DNA of 64,000 nt from Virgibacillus_N oceani_A (GTDB lineage Bacteria > Bacillota > Bacilli > Bacillales > Amphibacillaceae), in the NCBI GenBank assembly GCA_041521345.1, contig JBGOHB010000011.1. The stretch is one strand, 5' to 3'. This document shows, piece by piece, positions 51,868-61,261 of this stretch (its first letter is position 1; every line of letters begins with the position of its first letter). The translations under genes and the position numbers were made by a program. The notes beneath the pieces are model-generated. The model was not told where the DNA came from. It saw only the letters and a list, made by a program, of their open reading frames with translations, and ran no database searches.

Positions 51868-54123
51868 TTATACTTGTGGCCCTTCCACACGTTTCTTTTT
51901 CGTAAAATCAATCGGTTTTTCCTTAATATTTTTCCCTCGCCATACAAGCCAGAGCTGCGCGGCCAGGAATAATGAAGAATACGTACCTGCAATTAATCCT
52001 ACTGCCAGTGCAACGGCAAATCCGAAAATGGACTGAGCGCCCAATACTAAAAATGCCAGAACTGCAATTAACGTACTGAAAGAAGTATTAATACTACGTG
52101 TAAAAGTTTGTATGATACTTTTGTTTACAATAGAGGCAAGCTCCTTAAACGACTTCACACGTTTCTTCCTGCGTACATTTTCCCTGATTCTGTCAAAGGT
52201 GACAATGGTGTCATTTATTGAATAACCAACAATTGTCAATACCGCCGCCACAATGGTTACATCAAATTCAATCCTTGTGAGACTAAATACTACGAGTATG
52301 AAAAATGCATCATGCAATAGGGCAATGATTGCCGTAATGGCAAAGAAAAACTCAAAACGGAAGGTGACATAAATAATCATAAACACTGCTGCAATGGCTA
52401 CTGCATAAATCGCATTTTTCACCAGTTCTTCCCCAACGATCGGAGAAACAACGCCGACACTTGGTTCATTTCCGTATTCGGCTATAAAGTATTCATTAAC
52501 TTCCGTTATTTTACTGTCATCCAATACAGTATCAAATCTTGCGGCAGCTCTTTCATCATTTTCACCTGAAAGTACAACTGATTGTGCTTCCAGGTTAAGT
52601 GCTGCAAGTCCTTCTTCCACTTCTTCTGCAGTCAAACTTTCTTCTGCAAGTATTTCAATTCTGGAGCCGCTTGTAAAATCTATTCCCGGATTGAGCTGGA
52701 ACAAAAGAAGTGAGACTGTTCCAAGCAAAACCATCAAAACAGACACTAAAATGAATTTTTTTCTATGCTGTACAATATTCGGCGTCCGGTTAAAAATGAC
52801 TGGCTCAGGTTCTTCTTTTACCGAGATTTCCTGAATGTCATCGTTCTTCACGCCAAACCATGTTTTCCTATTATTCAAGAAGCGGCTTTTCACCCATAGA
52901 CTAAGGAAAAATCTTGTACCAAATACTGCTGTCAGGAAACTGACTAAAATACTTACAATCAACATCGTAGCAAACCCTTGGACAGAGCTTGTACCGAAGA
53001 TAAATAATACAACGGCTGCCAGCATGGTTGTTATATTAGCATCTAAAATGGCAGACAGCGAATTCTTTGTCCCCGTCTTAAATGCAGCCATGACTGATTT
53101 CCCTGTCCTCAGTTCTTCCTTAATTCGTTCAAAAGTGATAATATTGGCGTCTACAGCCATACCAACACCTAGAATCAATGCAGCCAGACCCGGCAGCGTC
53201 AGCACACCATTCATTAATTCAAACACCAATAACACAATATAAATGTAAATAATTAAATTAACTGCAGCTATCATCCCCGGAAAACGATATATAGCAATGA
53301 TAAACAGCAGAATGATGCCGATACCCACAAAAGCAGCTAAAACGGTTTGATTTAAAGCCTGTTCACCAAACTGTGCTCCAACAGATGTGGAAAAAATTTC
53401 ATTCATATGTACAGGCAATGATCCGGAGTTAATGATATTTGCCAATTGCTGTGCTGATTCCACAGTGAAATTACCGCTGATCATCACATTTGTTGTATTC
53501 AGGGGTTCTGACACACTAGGCGCAGAAACATATTTTGGATCTTCTTTTGTCATTTCCTCCCTGAAAGAGTCACCTTCCTGGTAGTCCATCCAGATAACCA
53601 GTAAATTATCCGGCACCCCTTTATTCATAATTTCCGTAGTTACTTCGGCAAATTCCGATGCATCTTGTAATTGCAGTGTCACAATAGGTGCATTCGTATT
53701 TGGATCAAAATCCTGTCTTGCACTACCCTCTTCTACATCTGAACCATCCAGCATTTCATTATCATCCACATCACGGAACGAGAGCCTGGCAGAGGTTGAC
53801 AGCAATTCCCGCGCCTCTGTTTGATTTTCTACACCTGCGAGCTGAACACGTATCCGGTCTTCCCCTTCAATATCTATACTCGCTTCACTTATACCTAATC
53901 GGTTAACACGATCATTCAATGTCTGAACTGTCGATTCCATCAGGGTTCTGTCAATTTCCTGCCCTTCATCCACCGGTTCAACCTCATATAATACTTCAAA
54001 TCCGCCCTGTAAATCCAAACCTAAATTAATATCTTTCGCAATACCTGTAACCGTTGTTCCAATCGTTATAAATAAGGCGGCAACGATTAGAAAAAAGGCA
54101 ACAATTCTGCCCCTCTTTTTCAT
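51868..54123 (-). CDS. secDF: Fused protein-export protein SecDF
   Basis: A 751-residue RND-type protein with 12 membrane helices. The SecD half (LGLDLQGGFEVLYEV, LILGVGMAVDANIITFERIKEE) and SecF half (NPGIDFTSGSRIEI, VGYSINDTIVTFDRIREN) are joined in one chain, as in Bacillus. It uses the proton gradient to pull exported proteins from SecYEG. Good GGGAGG site. Confidence 0.96.
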   Translation of the reverse strand: MKKRGRIVAFFLIVAALFITIGTTVTGIAKDINLGLDLQGGFEVLYEVEPVDEGQEIDRTLMESTVQTLNDRVNRLGISEASIDIEGEDRIRVQLAGVENQTEARELLSTSARLSFRDVDDNEMLDGSDVEEGSARQDFDPNTNAPIVTLQLQDASEFAEVTTEIMNKGVPDNLLVIWMDYQEGDSFREEMTKEDPKYVSAPSVSEPLNTTNVMISGNFTVESAQQLANIINSGSLPVHMNEIFSTSVGAQFGEQALNQTVLAAFVGIGIILLFIIAIYRFPGMIAAVNLIIYIYIVLLVFELMNGVLTLPGLAALILGVGMAVDANIITFERIKEELRTGKSVMAAFKTGTKNSLSAILDANITTMLAAVVLFIFGTSSVQGFATMLIVSILVSFLTAVFGTRFFLSLWVKSRFLNNRKTWFGVKNDDIQEISVKEEPEPVIFNRTPNIVQHRKKFILVSVLMVLLGTVSLLLFQLNPGIDFTSGSRIEILAEESLTAEEVEEGLAALNLEAQSVVLSGENDERAAARFDTVLDDSKITEVNEYFIAEYGNEPSVGVVSPIVGEELVKNAIYAVAIAAVFMIIYVTFRFEFFFAITAIIALLHDAFFILVVFSLTRIEFDVTIVAAVLTIVGYSINDTIVTFDRIRENVRRKKRVKSFKELASIVNKSIIQTFTRSINTSFSTLIAVLAFLVLGAQSIFGFAVALAVGLIAGTYSSLFLAAQLWLVWRGKNIKEKPIDFTKKKRVEGPQV

Positions 54124-54171
54124 TTAATACATTTCCTCCCTTTTTGACTGCGCATAAAAAATACCTATGTA

Positions 54172-54477
54172 CTAGTTCTTCATCTCTTTCTCATTTTCCT
54201 GCATAACTGCAGAAATTGAATCCATTAAATCTGAACTTTGATACACTTTTAAGGTGAGATGATTCATATAAATCGTTGCACTCAGATGAAAAATATCCTG
54301 TATAACTTCATGGAGTCTCTTTTCAGGATCACCTTTCCAGACCTTTTGCTCAAGACAACGCCAAATTTCTTCTTTTGTTGCCTTAGAATAACCCATTAAA
54401 TGAAATTCACTTTCCTTAGATTCCAGTGCAGGAAGAACTGTTTCCTTCCATTCCGACACCTTTCGTACAATCTCCAT
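54172..54477 (-). CDS. comN: ComN (YrzD), post-transcriptional regulator of comE
   Basis: A 101-residue helical protein: LMGYSKATKEEIWRCLEQKVWK, then LHEVIQDIFHLSATIYMNHLTLK, the post-transcriptional-regulator ComN family. In B. subtilis ComN controls comE mRNA accumulation and binds DivIVA at the poles and septa. Its presumed target, the comE operon, is in the same window. Place between spoVB and secDF matches yrzD. GAGGAGGAGG precedes the ATG. Confidence 0.9.
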   Translation of the reverse strand: MEIVRKVSEWKETVLPALESKESEFHLMGYSKATKEEIWRCLEQKVWKGDPEKRLHEVIQDIFHLSATIYMNHLTLKVYQSSDLMDSISAVMQENEKEMKN

Positions 54478-54517
54478 TTATGTAAACCTCCTCCTCAGGA
54501 GAATTCGTTTTTAACTT

Positions 54518-54549
54518 GTCATGCTTGGCCACTCATCTTGCATATATAT
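54518..54549 (+). promoter_or_regulatory. Candidate sigma-E promoter of spoVB
   Basis: GTCATGCTT (54518-54526), 14-bp spacer and CATATATAT (54541-54549) resemble the sigma-E boxes (GTCATATT and CATACAAT). B. subtilis spoVB is transcribed in the mother cell, so this fits. About 46 bp before the ATG. Confidence 0.5.
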
Positions 54550-54594
54550 CATTGTATATGAAATTTTTAATTTTGAGAAGGCAGGTCGACGATA

Positions 54595-56145
54595 ATGACC
54601 AAACAAACTTTTTTACAAGGTACACTTATATTAATTGCAGCCGGTATGATTACACGCTTTCTTGGTTTTATTAACCGAATTGTCGTTGCCCGCTTAATGG
54701 GAGAAGAAGGGGTTGGCCTTTATATGATGGCACTTCCTACCTTATTTCTCGTCATGACCTTAACACAACTCGGGCTCCCTGTAGCCATATCAAAAAGAGT
54801 TGCCGAAGCAGAGGCGCTGAATGACCAGCAAAAAGTTAAAAGAATACTCGTCGTTTCCTTAGTGATCACTGGCATTTCCAGTATCATTTTCACCACAGTC
54901 ATGATTGTTTCTGTACCATACATCGCCTCCACTTTGTTAACTGATGATAGGACATTATATCCATTACTCGCTATCAGTCCCATTGTGCCTATTGTCGCCA
55001 TCAGCTCTGTGCTCAGAGGTTATTTTCAGGGAAAGCAAAATATGAAGCCGCAAAGCTATTCACAAGTCATCGAACAGATTGTACGAATTACCTTAGTTGC
55101 TGTGTTTGTGAAACTTCTTCTCCCTTACGGTGTCGAATTTGCAGCGGCAGGTGCGATGTTCAGCATCATTATAGGCGAATTTGTCTCCCTGTTATATATG
55201 ATTTATCAATTTAAACGAAATAAAACCATGAAAGTTCGTAAACAGTTCTTCTCTTATTTAAAATCGAGCAAAGCAACCCTTAAAGAATTATTTTCAATCG
55301 CTCTGCCAAGTACAGGCAGTCGCGTGATCAGCTCCATATCCAATTTCCTTGAGCCGATACTAGTCGCCCAAAGCCTGGCCATTGCCGGGGTTTCCAGCAC
55401 GCTAGCCACAAAACAATATGGTGAGTTGACAGGCTATATTTTGCCGCTTTTATTTTTGCCGACCTTTATTACGCATTCATTGTCTGTAGCTTTGGTCCCT
55501 TCCATATCAGAAGCAGAGGCGAATCTAAACAAACAACTTGTTCATTACCGAATACATCAGTCGGTCAGAATATCCTTTGCTTCAGGTGCACTAGCAACCA
55601 TTGTGCTATCCATTTTTTCTGTACCTATTCTATCATATATGTATGGTACAGCGAATGCCAGTCACTTTTTGGTTTTAATGGCTCCTTTTTTTATTTTACT
55701 TTATATTCAAGCACCATTACAAGCAACTTTACAGGCATTGGATCTTGCACGATCAGCAATGTGGAACAGTTTAATAGGGGCAGGCTGTAAATTATTCGTT
55801 TTATTTTTCCTGGCTTCCAACCCCAGTTTTGGCATTAAAGGTGTGGCCATTGCCATGTCGGCAGGTGTAGTCCTGGTGACATTATTACACTTAGCGACAC
55901 TATATAAAACAATCCGATTCCGCATACCATTTTTGGATGTTGGTAAAATGGTTTTATTACTGCTTTTGACTTGGCAAACAGGCTCCCTGATTAAAAATAT
56001 ATATGATAATCTTGTACCAAATCTGTTCCTGTTCCTATTTTCATTATGTGCTCTTACGCTAATATATATGTTTTTCCTTTTTCTTTTAAAATTCATTACA
56101 AAGGATGAGCTGAGACAGATTCCTATTATCCAAAGATGGGTATAA
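54595..56145 (+). CDS. spoVB: SpoVB, MOP-superfamily flippase for spore cortex
   Basis: A 516-residue polytopic protein with about 14 helices: LIAAGMITRFLGFINRIVVARLMGEEGVGLY, PVAISKRVAEAEA, VLRGYFQGKQNMKPQSYSQVIEQIVR are Mur J/SpoVB family blocks (cited here in parts). SpoVB is required for cortex synthesis and is thought to move lipid-linked precursors. Located next to comN and secDF, as in B. subtilis. The ATG follows AAGGCAGG. Confidence 0.93.
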   Translation: MTKQTFLQGTLILIAAGMITRFLGFINRIVVARLMGEEGVGLYMMALPTLFLVMTLTQLGLPVAISKRVAEAEALNDQQKVKRILVVSLVITGISSIIFTTVMIVSVPYIASTLLTDDRTLYPLLAISPIVPIVAISSVLRGYFQGKQNMKPQSYSQVIEQIVRITLVAVFVKLLLPYGVEFAAAGAMFSIIIGEFVSLLYMIYQFKRNKTMKVRKQFFSYLKSSKATLKELFSIALPSTGSRVISSISNFLEPILVAQSLAIAGVSSTLATKQYGELTGYILPLLFLPTFITHSLSVALVPSISEAEANLNKQLVHYRIHQSVRISFASGALATIVLSIFSVPILSYMYGTANASHFLVLMAPFFILLYIQAPLQATLQALDLARSAMWNSLIGAGCKLFVLFFLASNPSFGIKGVAIAMSAGVVLVTLLHLATLYKTIRFRIPFLDVGKMVLLLLLTWQTGSLIKNIYDNLVPNLFLFLFSLCALTLIYMFFLFLLKFITKDELRQIPIIQRWV

Positions 56146-56147
56146 GA

Positions 56148-56200
56148 AGGCGCAAGTGCTCGGTTAGTGATGTGTGGACTGTGCTCTAAGTTCAGATGTA
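56148..56200. repeat. Repeat directly after the spoVB stop (family C copy 2)
   Basis: GAAGGCGCAAGTGCTCGGTT and the following AGTGATGTGTGGACTG align with the sequence right behind the rpsT stop at 578, differing mostly by transitions. Confidence 0.5.
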
Positions 56201-56246
56201 TTCCCGGACTACCGCTGTTTTGACATAGCAAGCAAATATAATAAAA

Positions 56247-56277
56247 ACCTGGCACTCGTTTTAAGTGTCAGGTCTTT
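56247..56277. terminator. Terminator between spoVB and the ArsB/NhaD gene
   Basis: ACCTGGCACT and AGTGTCAGGT pair (one G-U) over 10 bp and are followed by CTTTT; A-run on the other side. Serves convergent genes. Confidence 0.85.
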
Positions 56278-56315
56278 TACTTTCGGTTTAAGTGCTGAAT
56301 AAAATGGGCTTGCTT

Positions 56316-57611
56316 TTAAGCTCCCATATACGGTAATAAATAACGGAAATAGACGTATATAGTCGCAATAGTAAGGGATATGAGTACAATCGGGATTCCG
56401 TAAAGCATAAAACGAATAAATGGTATTCTTTGGTTTGCTCCCTCAGCAAGTCCTGCCACTACCACATTTGCAGAAGCTCCGACCAAGGTTGCATTTCCGC
56501 CGAGACATGCACCCAACGCCAGCGACCACCATATTGGATCCAAATATACCATACCATAGCTTTCAAATTCTTGGACAACCGGGATCATCGCAGCAACGAA
56601 GGGGATATTATCAACGATTCCAGAAGATAAGCCGGATACCCATAAAATAAGCAATGCTGTTTTTGCATAATCTCCGTCAGTCGTCATGACAATAATTCTC
56701 GTTATTTCATCAATGATGCCTGCTTCCTGCAGACCGCCAACTAGCATAAATAGTCCAATAAAGAAAAATAATGTTACCCACTCTACTTTTTCAAATATGC
56801 GTTCTGTTGCCATTTCTTTTTCTGTCAGCAATAATAGCAAAATAGCACCTGATAATGCAATAATCGTTAAATCAACATGTACAAAGGCATGCATTAAAAA
56901 ACCTGTAATCGTTATAAGTAAAACAGTAATTGACTGATAAAGCATGGGGGTTTTCTTTAAATGGGCATGGGCGTCCAGATTCAGCAGTTCTTCCTTTTCA
57001 GACGCTGATTTTTTCAGTGACTTACGGAATATAACGTATAGACCTCCGCAAAGAAATAAAAACAAAATAATAGCCAGTGGTGCCATATGAATAATAAAAG
57101 AAATAAAAGTAAGGTGTTCCACTGCCTGTCCGATCATGATGTTTGGCGGATCACCGATTAATGTTGCAGCCCCGCCTATATTCGAACTGAAAATAATTGC
57201 CAAAAGATAAGGGAATGCAGGCAGTTTTAACAGCTTAGTTATTTTAAGCATAATGGGTACGAAGATGAGCACCGTTGTTACGTTATCAAGTAATGCAGAG
57301 CCAACTGCCGTTAGTACCGACGCACCCATTAATAAAGGCATGGGCTTCCCTCTAACTGATTGGGCAAACCGGATTGCAATATAGGCAAATAAGCCGGTTT
57401 TTTCTGTTATTGCAATTAAAATCATCATGGAAAACAAAAGTGCGATCGTATTCCAGTCAATATAATGGATAAAAGCATCCTCTGTCGTATAAACCCCGGT
57501 AAGTAATAATAATGCACTGCCGGTAAGTGCGACCACTGCACGATTAATCCGATCCGTCATAATAAATATATAGCTGACAACAAATATAATGCTTGCAAGA
57601 ACAATATCCAT
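56316..57611 (-). CDS. ArsB/NhaD-family ion permease
   Basis: A 431-residue membrane protein with about 11-12 helices: GLFAYIAIRFAQSVRGKP, LLDNVTTVLIFVPIMLKI, SNIGGAATLIGDPPNIMIG, SSGIVDNIPFVAAMIPV and LGACLGGNATLVGASANVV are IT-superfamily signatures. Members carry arsenite, Na+/H+ or organic anions; NhaD-type Na+/H+ exchange is attractive with the Mrp system nearby, but the substrate cannot be told. No ars regulator is adjacent. AAAGCAGGTG precedes the ATG. Confidence 0.85.
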   Translation of the reverse strand: MDIVLASIIFVVSYIFIMTDRINRAVVALTGSALLLLTGVYTTEDAFIHYIDWNTIALLFSMMILIAITEKTGLFAYIAIRFAQSVRGKPMPLLMGASVLTAVGSALLDNVTTVLIFVPIMLKITKLLKLPAFPYLLAIIFSSNIGGAATLIGDPPNIMIGQAVEHLTFISFIIHMAPLAIILFLFLCGGLYVIFRKSLKKSASEKEELLNLDAHAHLKKTPMLYQSITVLLITITGFLMHAFVHVDLTIIALSGAILLLLLTEKEMATERIFEKVEWVTLFFFIGLFMLVGGLQEAGIIDEITRIIVMTTDGDYAKTALLILWVSGLSSGIVDNIPFVAAMIPVVQEFESYGMVYLDPIWWSLALGACLGGNATLVGASANVVVAGLAEGANQRIPFIRFMLYGIPIVLISLTIATIYVYFRYLLPYMGA

Positions 57612-57732
57612 CTTTCACCTGCTTTCCTATGAAGATCACGTTCTATTTGGCTGACTTTTTTATCAGGCTATTTTGTATAGTTTGTTGCTATTCCACACTT
57701 AACACGATTACACTCGCTCTCAGCTGCAAAGA

Positions 57733-57825
57733 TGCGACCTTTATTCAAACTTCCGTTGGTCGTTTCCGCAGTGTCTTCTTTACCGGTACGGCTTGTGAGC
57801 TCCCGCAGAGCCTACGTATATTCGG
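57733..57825. repeat. Shortened family B repeat
   Basis: In reverse orientation this block matches 48107-48345: GAATATACGTAG, TGCGGGAG, AAAGAAGACACT, CCAACGG, TTTGAATA and GTCGCA in order, but lacks about 130 bases of the middle and the right end. It lies in the 511-bp gap between the ArsB/NhaD and yrzE-like genes; otherwise that gap (57612-58122) is AT-rich with no supported gene. Confidence 0.75.
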
Positions 57826-58122
57826 GTTGCTAACAGGCAATATATGCCTTAAGTCTGCTTCAAAAAAACTCCCTTTTAGAAAACTTCTTTTCACTAAATC
57901 TCTGTACCCTAAAGTACAAGGGCTGCCAAGAAAACTAAATTCATTATCATAAACTATCTATTAACGGAATACCAAGCTTTCTAAAACGGCTGGCCTGTTC
58001 ATGAAGCAATAGGACAAACCTTCTCATACCACTATATGTAATAAAAGGTGTAAATATTTTATTCTATTTTTAAAAGAAATGAATAGGATTAATATAAATG
58101 GACAATCATAGGGGGGATATTG

Positions 58123-58500
58123 GTGGGGAGACATCAATTTATCGGATTATTGTATGGATGGATTATTGTACTTGGGTTAATTCTTTTGGCAAGTGTTGTT
58201 TTAGGTTTTCTTCTGCGGTTTACCACTTTCCATGATCCTGCACTGACGTGGATTGCATTGGTAATTGGATTATTGTCATTATTCATAGGCGGGCTTGTTG
58301 CCGGGATAAAGGGGAAGGAAAAAGGTTGGGTTACCGGCATATTAACCGGGCTCGGTTTCACTTTATTTACATTCCTTGTTCAATATTTAGGATTTCAGCA
58401 GGGATTTTCCATGGAACAAACCATTCATCATGCAGTATATGTACTTGCAGCACTTTTTGGCGGTGTTATAGGTGTAAATATATTAAGCTCCCAAAACTAA
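58123..58500 (+). CDS. yrzE: TIGR04086-type membrane protein (YrzE-like)
   Basis: A 125-residue protein with four membrane helices (FIGLLYGWIIVLGLILLAS, WIALVIGLLSLFIGGLVAG, GWVTGILTGLGFTLFTFLV, AVYVLAALFGGVIGVNIL). Matches the TIGR04086/YrzE family in size and pattern; function unknown. GTG at 58123 is six bases after GGGGGG; TTG at 58120 is also possible. Near yajC as in B. subtilis. Confidence 0.8.
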   Translation: MGRHQFIGLLYGWIIVLGLILLASVVLGFLLRFTTFHDPALTWIALVIGLLSLFIGGLVAGIKGKEKGWVTGILTGLGFTLFTFLVQYLGFQQGFSMEQTIHHAVYVLAALFGGVIGVNILSSQN

Positions 58501-58503
58501 AAG

Positions 58504-58543
58504 AAGGCTGTCCAAAGTTGTATCACTTGGGACAGCCTTTTTC
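58504..58543. terminator. Terminator between yrzE and yajC
   Basis: AAGGCTGTCC and GGACAGCCTT form a 10-bp stem with a 16-base loop, followed by TTTTC; convergent genes on both sides. Confidence 0.88.
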
Positions 58544-58579
58544 ATTTTGATGAGCTGCTCACTTTTTTGAAACAATAAA

Positions 58580-58837
58580 TTATTGCTTCACTTCACGTAT
58601 TGCTGAACGGTCATATGTAAGTTTTGTACCGTCACCTGATTGAATCACGATTGTATCCTCATCAATGGCATGAATAGATCCATGCATACCGCCAATTGTG
58701 ATTACTGAATCACCTTTTTGCAGATCTGCCTGCATTTGTCTTACTTGCTTCTGACGTTTTTGCTGTGGACGAATTAACAAGAAGTAAAATATCACAAACA
58801 TTAAGATTATCGGTGATAATGAAATTAACAATTCCAT
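58580..58837 (-). CDS. yajC: YajC, preprotein translocase accessory subunit
   Basis: An 85-residue single-pass protein: LSPIILMFVIFYFLLIRPQQKRQKQ, then a soluble domain GDSVITIGGMHGSIHAIDED. It associates with SecDF-YidC. Last in the ruvA-ruvB-queA-tgt-yajC run; GGGGGG before the ATG. Confidence 0.95.
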   Translation of the reverse strand: MELLISLSPIILMFVIFYFLLIRPQQKRQKQVRQMQADLQKGDSVITIGGMHGSIHAIDEDTIVIQSGDGTKLTYDRSAIREVKQ

Positions 58838-58865
58838 GTATGTTCCCCCCTTTCACACGTTTGTG

Positions 58866-60005
58866 CTAGAAATTCCTCGCATTTGGCTTATTAAAACCAT
58901 ACTGCTCAAAAAATTCCTCTTTATAGTCACCAAGACGATCATCGCTTATCGCTTCTCGTACTTGCTCCATTAATTTTAACAGAAAATGCAGGTTATGATA
59001 AGTAGTAAGTCTAAAACCAAAAGTTTCATTGCATTTTATTAAATGACGGATATATGCTCGGCTGTAATTTTTGCACACATGACAGTCACAATTCTCATCT
59101 ATTGGTCCAAAATCACGGCTGTAAGCTGCATTTCTTACGACAAGTCTTCCATTCGAGGTCATGCATGTCCCATTTCTGGCAATTCTTGTCGGAAGAACAC
59201 AATCAAACATATCGATACCCCGGATCGCTCCGTCGATTAAAGCATCAGGTGATCCTACTCCCATTAAATATCGGGGTTTGTCTGCTGGCAATGATGGCGT
59301 TGTAAATTCCAATACACGATTCATTACATCTTTAGGTTCCCCAACTGAAAGTCCTCCAATAGCATAACCAGGAAAATCTAATGACACGAGATCCTTGGCG
59401 CTCTGTTTTCTTAATGCTTCATATTCCCCGCCCTGAATAATTCCGAATAACCCTTGTGTATATTTATTTTCATGTGCGCTTAAACATCTTTCAGCCCAGC
59501 GGGATGTGCGTTCCACCGATTTTTCCATGTAATCATATGATGCAGGGAATGGCGGACACTCATCAAAAGCCATCATAATATCTGAACCAAGCGCATTTTG
59601 AATCTGCATAGCTTTCTCTGGGGACAGAAACATCTTCTCCCCGCTTAAATGGTTTCTAAAGTGAACGCCCTCTTCCTTTATTTCACGCATATCACTTAAA
59701 CTGAACACCTGAAAACCACCAGAGTCCGTCAAAATTGCACCATCCCAGTTCATAAATTTATGGAGTCCGCCTGCTTCCCGTATAATATCCTCCCCGGGAC
59801 GCAGCCATAAATGATACGTGTTGGATAATATAATCCTTGCATCCATTTCTTTTAATTCTTCCGGGCTCATAGTTTTTACCGTAGCCAGTGTTCCAACAGG
59901 CATGAATGCAGGTGTATCAAATGAACCATGCGGTGTGTGAACTCTTCCAAGTCTGGCACCTGTTTGTCTACAGGTTTTAATGTATTCATATGTTATAGGT
60001 GTCAT
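58866..60005 (-). CDS. tgt: tRNA-guanine transglycosylase
   Basis: A 379-residue enzyme exchanging guanine-34 for preQ1 in tRNAs: SNTYHLWLRPG, LTDSGGFQVFSL (catalytic aspartate), FDECPPFPASY, GGLSVGEPK, and the zinc site CDCHVCKNYSRAYIRHL. Located 17 bp downstream of queA, which performs the next queuosine step. Confidence 0.97.
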   Translation of the reverse strand: MTPITYEYIKTCRQTGARLGRVHTPHGSFDTPAFMPVGTLATVKTMSPEELKEMDARIILSNTYHLWLRPGEDIIREAGGLHKFMNWDGAILTDSGGFQVFSLSDMREIKEEGVHFRNHLSGEKMFLSPEKAMQIQNALGSDIMMAFDECPPFPASYDYMEKSVERTSRWAERCLSAHENKYTQGLFGIIQGGEYEALRKQSAKDLVSLDFPGYAIGGLSVGEPKDVMNRVLEFTTPSLPADKPRYLMGVGSPDALIDGAIRGIDMFDCVLPTRIARNGTCMTSNGRLVVRNAAYSRDFGPIDENCDCHVCKNYSRAYIRHLIKCNETFGFRLTTYHNLHFLLKLMEQVREAISDDRLGDYKEEFFEQYGFNKPNARNF

Positions 60006-60022
60006 ATTTTATTCGTTCCTTT

Positions 60023-61051
60023 TTATAAAATTAACATGGCATCACCGAAACTGAAGAAACGGTAACGCTTCTGAACAGCTTCCTGATACGCATTAAGAAT
60101 CGTTTCTCTGTCAGCAAGTGCACTGACAAGCATAATCAGTGTCGATTTCGGTAAATGAAAGTTCGTAATCAATCCATCCACTGCTTTAAAATCATAGGGA
60201 GGATATATAAAAATATCTGTCCAACCGCTTGCTTCCTTGAAAACACCTTGATTATCTCTCATGATCGTCTCCAATGTTCTCGTAGAGGTTGTTCCTACAG
60301 AAATAATTTTCCCGCCGCTTTGCTTAACTTTATTTAACTTCTCAGCTGCACCTGCTGACACATGATAAAATTCAGCGTGCATTTTATGTTCTTCAATGGT
60401 TTCTGCACTGACCGGCCGAAAAGTGCCAAGTCCGACATGGAGCGTGATAAAGACAATGTGTACACCCTTATCCCTTATTTCTTCCAGTAATTCATTCGTA
60501 AAATGCAAGCCTGCTGTTGGAGCGGCAGCAGAACCTTCTTCCTTTGCAAAGACCGTCTGGTACCTTTCCTTTTCCGAAAGCTTCTCTTTTATATATGGAG
60601 GCAGTGGCATCTCACCCAGCTCATCAAGCACTTCATAAAAAATCCCGTCATAGGAAAATTCAAGAATTCTTCCTCCGTGTTCTTTTATGTCCGTACATGT
60701 TGCCTGCAATCTGCCATCACCAAAATGAATGACCGTTCCCGGTTTCACTTTTTTTGCTGGTTTTACAAGCACTTCCCATCTGTCTTTTTCCTGCTGATGG
60801 AGAAGCAGAACTTCCACATTTGCTTTTGTATCCTTCTTTGTTCCGAACAGCCTTGCCGGTAGAACCCGGGTATCATTCAGCACGAGACAGTCCCCTGCCG
60901 ATAAATAATCTTTAATAGAAGAGAAATGTTTATGTTCCCTTTTATTTGTTTCCCTGTTTAATACGAGTAAACGGGATGCAGCCCTTTCCTTTAACGGGGT
61001 CTGGGCAATTAATGCTTCCGGCAGTTCAAAATCAAAATCTTCAATGTTCAT
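60023..61051 (-). CDS. queA: S-adenosylmethionine:tRNA ribosyltransferase-isomerase QueA
   Basis: A 342-residue protein: FDFELPEALIAQTPLKERAASRLL, LVLNDTRVLPARLFG, PLPPYIKEKL, APTAGLHFTNELL (parts of the family signature) and TNFHLPKSTLIMLVSAL. It adds epoxycyclopentanediol to preQ1-tRNA from SAM. AAAGGAG site. Confidence 0.97.
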   Translation of the reverse strand: MNIEDFDFELPEALIAQTPLKERAASRLLVLNRETNKREHKHFSSIKDYLSAGDCLVLNDTRVLPARLFGTKKDTKANVEVLLLHQQEKDRWEVLVKPAKKVKPGTVIHFGDGRLQATCTDIKEHGGRILEFSYDGIFYEVLDELGEMPLPPYIKEKLSEKERYQTVFAKEEGSAAAPTAGLHFTNELLEEIRDKGVHIVFITLHVGLGTFRPVSAETIEEHKMHAEFYHVSAGAAEKLNKVKQSGGKIISVGTTSTRTLETIMRDNQGVFKEASGWTDIFIYPPYDFKAVDGLITNFHLPKSTLIMLVSALADRETILNAYQEAVQKRYRFFSFGDAMLIL

Positions 61052-61063
61052 GCTGTATCTCCT

Positions 61064-61261
61064 TTAACGAAACTTGCCTATAATAAAAAATATCAATGTC
61101 AAAATAATGCTGACAACAATAGAAGTCATGATTGGAAAATGGAATGAAAAGTTTCCTCTTCTAAAACTGATATCTCCCGGCAAGCGGCCAATAAAAGTCC
61201 AAAGTATTCCTATTACAAGGAAAATGATACCGAGTATAATAAACAGTTTGCCAAGATTCAT
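61064..61261 (-). CDS. DUF2905 small membrane protein
   Basis: A 65-residue protein with two membrane helices (LFIILGIIFLVIGILWTFI and IMTSIVVSIILTLIFFIIG) around GRLPGDISFRRGNFSFHFP, the DUF2905 signature. Function unknown. ATG overlaps the ruvB stop (ATGA), so translation is coupled. In B. subtilis a similar small gene lies between ruvB and queA. Confidence 0.88.
   Translation of the reverse strand: MNLGKLFIILGIIFLVIGILWTFIGRLPGDISFRRGNFSFHFPIMTSIVVSIILTLIFFIIGKFR

Noticed and set aside
57593..57952. 119-codon plus-strand open frame
   Set aside because: It overlaps the ArsB/NhaD start and the family B repeat; low-complexity product without start signal.
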